Part shown: in pieces, positions 45,501 to 51,764 of the stretch | How positions within the stretch are numbered: position 1 is the first letter of the stretch | Layout: every line of letters starts with the position of its first letter | Assembly (NCBI GenBank): GCA_051453625.1 | Contig: JBOZIK010000001.1 | Span: 78,272,149-78,323,912, forward strand | DNA: 51,764 bases | Direction: 5' to 3' | DNA from: Welwitschia mirabilis | Lineage: Eukaryota; Gnetophyta; Gnetopsida; Welwitschiales | Made by a program: the position numbers and the translations under genes | Notes under the pieces: generated by a model | Databases searched by the model: none | The model's input: the letters and a program-made list of their open reading frames with translations, nothing else | What the model was told of the DNA's origin: nothing

Positions 45501-47110
45501 ACTTTTATATGTAGTTTTTTTAATAATTTTTTTAAAAAATAGGCTCTCGTTATTATGACAGTAATTCTCAATTGTCTTTAGTTGTTTGTATTTCTTTATG
45601 TTTGTCTTTGCCACGTATTCTTTTTTTTGGTGAGATTGTGTATTGTTCAAATAATGATTATATTAAATATTTCAATGAAGCAAAAATTTTTTTATAATAT
45701 TCCTTATTATTTCAAACTTAGAATTTGTTTTTGTATAAGAAAACTTAAAATTTTAGATTATATAGGATATGCTTTATATCTCTTCTTTAATGCATTTTAT
45801 TTAGGCAAAATTACAAGGTATTATGAGATTACTTTATGGTAGAATAATACCTTCTTACTAAACTTTATATAGTCTTTGAAGCTTTACAAGTGCACATTAA
45901 GATTCTTGTGAGTTAATAAAATAAACAAAATGAACCTTTTCTTTTGTTAATGCATGATGAAGTAAACATACTTTTTCCTATGAACATGAAGTTATATTTT
46001 CTTTAGGTATGATTGATGCTAAAAGATCTTGATGATTTCTTAGTAAAATAGAAAAATAAATATCTTCTTTTTATAAGGTAATTTCAGTTTTGTTTCATCA
46101 AACTTAATTTGACTTAGTGTTTTACCAAAAATACTAAGATAAAAATAAAATATATCTAAGGTTAACTTATATCTTTTAAAACTACAGCCCTTTTATATAA
46201 TTATGAACTCATATAAATAAGTATTTAATAAAAAATTCAAGTGTATTTTTACAAGTTTGTTAGGAGTAATAACATGGTAAAAATGTTCCAACCCATTCTA
46301 TTTACCTTTATTTATATTTTATAGTAATGTAAAAATGTGATGCAAATGTGGCACTACATGTTTAGTAAAGCTAGAACTAGGAAGGGAATGGATTTTTTTG
46401 GCCACTTTAAATTTTTTATCTTAAATAATTCTAACTCTCTTTCTTCAAAGTTATTAATACTAGTTAAGCTACCACTAGTTTCAATAACATAATAATACAT
46501 GAAGTGATAGAGAAGGAAGAATTAAAAAATTAACAGAAACCTTGAACCATTGGTCTAGAAAACGATTGAAGTAATAACAAACTTATTCATAAGAGATAGG
46601 AAAATGTAGAAGAAAGGAATTTCAAAATTTTAGAATTCACCTTCACAGTAGGATAAGATAAAATGAAGATTATCTTAAGCCCTTTTTATAGACTTCTTAT
46701 GGATTTCACTATGTAGAATTAAAAATAATTTTAGAAACTTTATTTAAATTTTTCTTCATTTAATTTGATAAGTTTGTCTAGTATCACCTGTAAAGAATAA
46801 TGTTATATTCATTTTGGAAATGTATGTTTTAGGTACACATCTTATATCATTTATTAAAGAAAAGATAAATGAGATGATGTTAACATTATTTCATTAGTAG
46901 TGTTTTAGGAAGTAATGAGGAGGAAAGTAGGTCCTTGTATTTTTTCCATGGAGGCAAACATAACCTTTTATTTTATTTTATCCTTTAGATCTAATAACTC
47001 AATGGTTGATGAGCTTTTTTTCATTAAATAGAAATAACATCATAATAGTAATGCTATTAACCTTCCAGTTTTCTAACTTTATTACTAAGTTTTTTAATAG
47101 ATGTTAGTAG

Positions 47111-47168
47111 NNNNNNNNNNNNNNNNNNNNNNNNNNNNNNNNNNNNNNNNNNNNNNNNNNNNNNNNNN
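47111..47168. other. Assembly gap, 58 N
   Basis: Sized gap in AT-rich sequence; flanks are not alike. Confidence 0.98.
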
Positions 47169-47363
47169 CTTTTTAATTTCAAGTTGACTAGGTTTTTATT
47201 TCATAATATAAGACTATAATTCTTTAACTACTATATGATATTCATTCTTATTATTTGATAATTCATAATGTTTTAGTATTCCATATCTCAATAGCTTCTT
47301 CTTGATCATATTGATCTACATCTTAATAATCCTAGCTTATCCTATTAGTTTTGATAACTAGTC

Positions 47364-47441
47364 TGAAATGACATTGATCTTGATTGATACTGTTGTGCTG
47401 CCAATTTCTAGTTATTTGATGGGGTTTTATGAGTTATTTTG
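47364..47441 (+). repeat. Left copy of a 78-bp direct repeat flanking a gap
   Basis: TGAAATGACATTGATCTTGA and the next 58 bp up to the gap edge recur at 48388-48465 with 2 differences. Confidence 0.95.
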
Positions 47442-48387
47442 NNNNNNNNNNNNNNNNNNNNNNNNNNNNNNNNNNNNNNNNNNNNNNNNNNNNNNNNNNN
47501 NNNNNNNNNNNNNNNNNNNNNNNNNNNNNNNNNNNNNNNNNNNNNNNNNNNNNNNNNNNNNNNNNNNNNNNNNNNNNNNNNNNNNNNNNNNNNNNNNNNN
47601 NNNNNNNNNNNNNNNNNNNNNNNNNNNNNNNNNNNNNNNNNNNNNNNNNNNNNNNNNNNNNNNNNNNNNNNNNNNNNNNNNNNNNNNNNNNNNNNNNNNN
47701 NNNNNNNNNNNNNNNNNNNNNNNNNNNNNNNNNNNNNNNNNNNNNNNNNNNNNNNNNNNNNNNNNNNNNNNNNNNNNNNNNNNNNNNNNNNNNNNNNNNN
47801 NNNNNNNNNNNNNNNNNNNNNNNNNNNNNNNNNNNNNNNNNNNNNNNNNNNNNNNNNNNNNNNNNNNNNNNNNNNNNNNNNNNNNNNNNNNNNNNNNNNN
47901 NNNNNNNNNNNNNNNNNNNNNNNNNNNNNNNNNNNNNNNNNNNNNNNNNNNNNNNNNNNNNNNNNNNNNNNNNNNNNNNNNNNNNNNNNNNNNNNNNNNN
48001 NNNNNNNNNNNNNNNNNNNNNNNNNNNNNNNNNNNNNNNNNNNNNNNNNNNNNNNNNNNNNNNNNNNNNNNNNNNNNNNNNNNNNNNNNNNNNNNNNNNN
48101 NNNNNNNNNNNNNNNNNNNNNNNNNNNNNNNNNNNNNNNNNNNNNNNNNNNNNNNNNNNNNNNNNNNNNNNNNNNNNNNNNNNNNNNNNNNNNNNNNNNN
48201 NNNNNNNNNNNNNNNNNNNNNNNNNNNNNNNNNNNNNNNNNNNNNNNNNNNNNNNNNNNNNNNNNNNNNNNNNNNNNNNNNNNNNNNNNNNNNNNNNNNN
48301 NNNNNNNNNNNNNNNNNNNNNNNNNNNNNNNNNNNNNNNNNNNNNNNNNNNNNNNNNNNNNNNNNNNNNNNNNNNNNNNNNNNNNNN
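47442..48387. other. Assembly gap, 946 N
   Basis: Both edges coincide with the ends of the 78-bp direct repeat. All long ORFs reported across it are runs of unknown residues. Confidence 0.98.
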
Positions 48388-49501
48388 TGAAATGACATTG
48401 ATCTTGATTGATACTATTGTGCTGCCAATTTCTAGTTATTTGATGGGGTTTTATGAGTTGTTTTGTAGGACTTTTATATAGGTTTAGCTACAATTCTGAG
48501 GATTTTGGATATTCAATAGAAAATCTTGGAAATATGCAATTCTTATCTAGATTTAATGTATTAAAAGAACATTTTAATGCACAGATCTTTAGAGAAGGAT
48601 TATTGATAAAAATGCTAAGTTTCTCCTTAAAAATATGATTAAGAAGAGTGCCGTCCCCTCTGTTCTCCCCATGATAGGTAGGACAATGACACTGTTAGAT
48701 GATGATGAGGATCAATAAATCACTGCCAAGTCATCATGCTAAATCACCTTTTGTAATAACCTATTATCCCCATTGTCATCCGGACGATAGTCAGGATGAC
48801 ACTAACATGTAATGGACTCTGACAACGATCCATAGATATTTTATTTATTTCATTTATGTAAAAGAGGACACCTAGTTGTGCCTTTTGTTTGTCTTTTTCT
48901 ACTATAAGTTATTACAAATAAGTTTTCCTTTGACTTTCCTTCTCATCTTTGATGCACTAGAAATTCTCATGATAGGAGATCGAAGAGTGAGAGATCCATT
49001 TTGAGTGTTGCAGAAAGATTTTCCTTTGGTGGAAGGCTGTGTTAAACCTTGGCTATTTTGTAACCCAGATGTTGTTACTCTTCTTAATACAATAACCTTG
49101 TTTTGTTTTCATATTTACATGTTAGTTTCTTTGATAACTCTTATAGTCTATGTTGTCCTTGATCTGGTGATAATTTCTTGGATGATATAGATTATCAAGG
49201 GTAGCCTTTGTTAAGGTTGGAAGCAAGTAGTATTAGTTCCATTTTTACATTGCATATTAGATTAAGTTAGATTTTACATTTGCATTGTATCTTTTATTTC
49301 TTACATTGTTCTTTATTTTAGGTTCCTATTATTTCTTTTGCAGAGCAATCTGAGTCTCGTCTCATAGTCTTTAAAATGAATATATATTTCAAGTCTACTC
49401 CCACTTATACTAGTGTGCTATATTATGCGAGATATCTATTTATTTTATGAATGATAAAATCCTTTTAAACTTAAGCACTTACATAAATACACACTACAAC
49501 A
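48388..49501 (+). repeat. 5' LTR of gypsy-2 (left end not resolved)
   Basis: Ends CACACTACAACA directly before the PBS. It contains a weak TATA-like TTTATGTAAAAG (about 48852-48863) followed by AGGACACCTAGTTGTGCC, and the phrase TTGTAACCCAGATGTTGTTA typical of an R-U5 region. Palindromic words GTCATCCGGACGAT and GTCAGGATGAC are at 48776-48800. It begins in or before the gap. Confidence 0.65.
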
Positions 49502-49504
49502 AAA

Positions 49505-49523
49505 TTGCAACCATTTCCAGGGA
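49505..49523 (+). other. Primer-binding site of gypsy-2, decayed
   Basis: TTGCAACCATTTCCAGGGA resembles an Athila-type PBS with G-to-A changes, and is followed by the same AGGCTATTAAGGA-like bases that follow the gypsy-1 PBS. Confidence 0.65.
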
Positions 49524-49994
49524 AGGCTATTAAGGAGTACAAGGGTTGTTGTCATTTGAATGAGTATATTAGACCTCTATTTAGTTATTTATCTCTAGCA
49601 ATGTTGTATTTTATTAAGAACTATAGGTTTTTCATGTGCATTTTTTTAGTTTTATTCTTTCAGTTTTAGTTTTTGTAGAAAAGTATTAGTCATCTCCTCT
49701 GTCATCCACATGACTAATAAGACGATAGTTTGCAAATTTTGTTTTCAGTTTTATATTTAGATTTTTAATTTTTCTGTAATAAGTTAGTCTCTGTCATCTC
49801 CTATGTTGTCCAAACAATCAAGTGGATGATAGTTTTATTTCTTGAGTTTTTTTCTTTCTATTTTGGTTTCTATTCTATTTATGTTTTTTTGGTTTTTGTG
49901 TGTGTCGTTTCTTTCATTGTTCCCATGATAGACTGGATGGAAGTGTTGTTTTTGATCTATTTGCTTTTGTTTGCTATTTGCAGAATGCTGTAAT
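49524..49994 (+). other. gypsy-2 leader
   Basis: Non-coding. Three clusters of GTCATCCACATGAC / TTGTCCAAACAA...GGATGA / CATGATAGACTGGATGG words lie at about 49690-49725, 49795-49830 and 49920-49940, spaced about 110 bp apart. Confidence 0.55.
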
Positions 49995-51764
49995 ATGCTC
50001 AATCTTGAGAAGAAATATCAAAGAGAAAGACTACTAATATACAAAAAAATTAAAAAAGAATTGGTGGACATAGAAAAAAAATTGGAAAAGCAATCTTTAG
50101 GTGCACTCGATCCTCCTTCTGAATTTATTTTTTTCTAAATCTGATTTTCTGAATGAAAACCCTATAAAAGTAGAGAATTAATTTACAATATCAAGTGCCT
50201 CTCGTAAGCAAAAACAAGTTGTAGAATCTTCTACCCCTAATGTAAACCTCATCCTTAGAGAATTCTTAACTAACAAGATTTGAGATATTGCAACCTCTTT
50301 TGATCTATCCCCAAGAGATGATGTTGAGCTTAAAAATTTAAATGCCTATCCAAATTTTAGTTGATAAGATGATGAGGATCCCCTTCAATACATTGCATAC
50401 ATTAAATAACTAATCCTTACCTTGAGAAATGGGAATAAAAAAATAACTAATAGAGCATACATCATAATCTTTTCTATAACATTAAAGGATAGATAAAACA
50501 AATTGGCTAAAAACCATATCGCATAAAAACTTAAAAACATCAGATCAAGTCTAGGAAACCTTTATAAAGAGATTTATGAGTGAAAAAACCATGAAAAAAA
50601 GAAAAAAAGAGGTAACAAAATTTTAACAAAAACCAAATAAAGACTATGCCTCCACATATGAGCATTTCTTTTTAGCCTATGATTCTAATCTAATAGATAC
50701 TTTTTTACAAATAGAACTAATAGACTACTTTTACAATGGGATAACTCCACACACAAAATAACTTGTAGATTTTTCTTATGGAGGAAACCTCATGAACCTA
50801 ACATTAGATAATGCCTAGATGAAATTAAAAGAACTTGTGGAGCTTAGTCAAACTTGGTTAACTTCTAAAGAAAATCCAACTATAGGCTAACTCATCAAAG
50901 ACTTAAAAGAGGTTAAACAACAAAAAGAGGTAGAATATAATCCCATAAATTCTATGAGAGATTTTATAACAACCTTAAATAAGTATAAAAAAATTATCTT
51001 AGATGCCAAGACCTTAACTAAAGAAAATGTTATGCCAACTTGTGACTTATGTGATAATAATTATCACATTATCAAAAACTATCCTCTTTTGCAAACATAC
51101 AAAGAAAGAATTCATGAATAAGTTTGTGCTTTCAACCAACCATCTCAAAACTTTTGAAACCAAAATCAAGCACAATCTAGATTGAACATTCATTTTCAAA
51201 ATAATTTTCAACCTTTTAAAAATCGATTCGAAAACACAAACTACCTACGAAATTCACCCAACTTTTAATATCCAAATGATTAACTCATAAATGTTATAGA
51301 AGAACTTAGAAGAACAAATGCCAACATGGAAAACATGGTAAACATCTTTCAACAAATAGTACTAGCAAACCAAAGACCTTAATGAACTTTAGTAATACAA
51401 TATTTACCAAATCCAAATAAACTAAGAAAAGATTGTAAGGTTGTAACAAGAAGTGGACAAGAAAAAAATCATCCTCAATATGAACCTTCCACCTCCCAAA
51501 ATGATTTTAGAAATGATGAAGAAGAAGAGGAAGAAGATATTATAAGATTATAACTTCCCTTTTCTTGATAAAAATTAAAAAAAAAATCCTTCTTAATAAA
51601 CCACCCCTAAGCTTAATAAGCTTAACAATAATTTAACTTTCAATGAACATCTAAAAGCCTTAATAAAAAATGTGAGCATAAACTTACCCTTTTGGAAAAT
51701 TTTGCAACAAAATTCAGGGTAGGACTTAATAAGAAGAATAAAAAAAAAAAATTCATCCCTAGAA
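49995..51764 (+). pseudogene. gypsy-2 gag and start of gag-protease linker, broken; runs off the window
   Basis: The ATG at 49995 opens MLNLEKKYQRERLLIYKKIK, a charged helix-prone start that matches gypsy-1 in style; the frame stops at 50136. Further pieces: SPRDDVELKNLNAYPNFS, AYIIIFSITLKDR, FLQIELIDYFYNGITPHTK, FSYGGNLMNLTLDNA and LKELVELSQTWL (retrotransposon gag of Athila type). The zinc knuckle is CDLCDNNYHIIKNY (51041-51082): the last Cys has become Tyr (TGT to TAT). Then QVCAFNQ-like text, VVTRSGQ and an acidic EEEEEED run (about 51520) of the linker before protease. Many stops. Protein order and wording match gypsy-1, so the two belong to one family. Confidence 0.87.

Larger units (their letters stand above)
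37587..47110. other. Very AT-rich, heavily decayed intergenic/TE sequence
   Basis: About 9.5 kb with no gene. Apart from the two fossils listed separately, the short ORFs lack any motif. At 44.4-45.7 kb the minus strand has Lys/Asn-rich frames (for example CHNNESLFFKK and FFMTSNED) that faintly recall a copia gag, too weak to call. No RNA gene or CRISPR-like array was seen. Confidence 0.5.

Overview
This is a fragmentary, AT-rich plant nuclear sequence made almost entirely of decayed LTR retrotransposons, with the 3' end of one host gene. A flowering plant is the best fit: the elements are SIRE-like Ty1-copia and Athila-like Ty3-gypsy types, PBSs match tRNA-iMet and the Athila-type tRNA, and the host gene appears to encode a CRM (CRS1-YhbY) RNA-splicing protein with a GT-AG intron. 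I cannot name the species. All calls come from reading the sequence; no database search was run, and many boundaries are approximate. Five runs of N interrupt the window.

Layout. (1) 1-4892, plus strand: 3' part of a SIRE-like copia element, holding a broken RT/RNase H, a third ORF resembling the 'putative plant transposon protein' domain, a PPT and a 3' LTR rich in GGACGTCC-type palindromes. (2) 4893-7606: last two coding exons of the CRM-like gene (5466-5669 and 5754-5777) and unremarkable downstream sequence. (3) 8440 to about 18.3-18.7 kb, minus strand: an Athila-like gypsy element ('gypsy-1') with recognisable integrase, RNase H, RT, protease and gag, all broken by stops. (4) 18680-37586: a nested set. 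Outer element X (minus strand, LTRs 18680-20575 and 35718-37586, PPT and iMet PBS in the expected places) is split by element E (plus strand, LTRs 22108-23317 and 31563-32786, perfect 5-bp target duplication AGCAT). E is in turn split by X-family LTR material (about 24840-29566). (5) 37587-47110: very AT-rich, heavily decayed, with a minus-strand gag fossil near 39.3 kb. (6) About 48.4 kb to the end, plus strand: the 5' LTR, PBS and gag of a second Athila-like element ('gypsy-2') of the same family as gypsy-1 but opposite orientation.

No element is intact. Substitutions look biased to C-to-T/G-to-A (PBS decay, CAG-to-TAG-type stops, a Cys-to-Tyr change in a zinc knuckle), as expected from long-term cytosine methylation. 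The most informative observations are the three-level nesting with an intact target duplication, the apparently pol-less gag-bearing element E, a TTCCACC-type minisatellite conserved just upstream of the TATA box in four X-family LTR copies, and two assembly gaps flanked by direct duplications.
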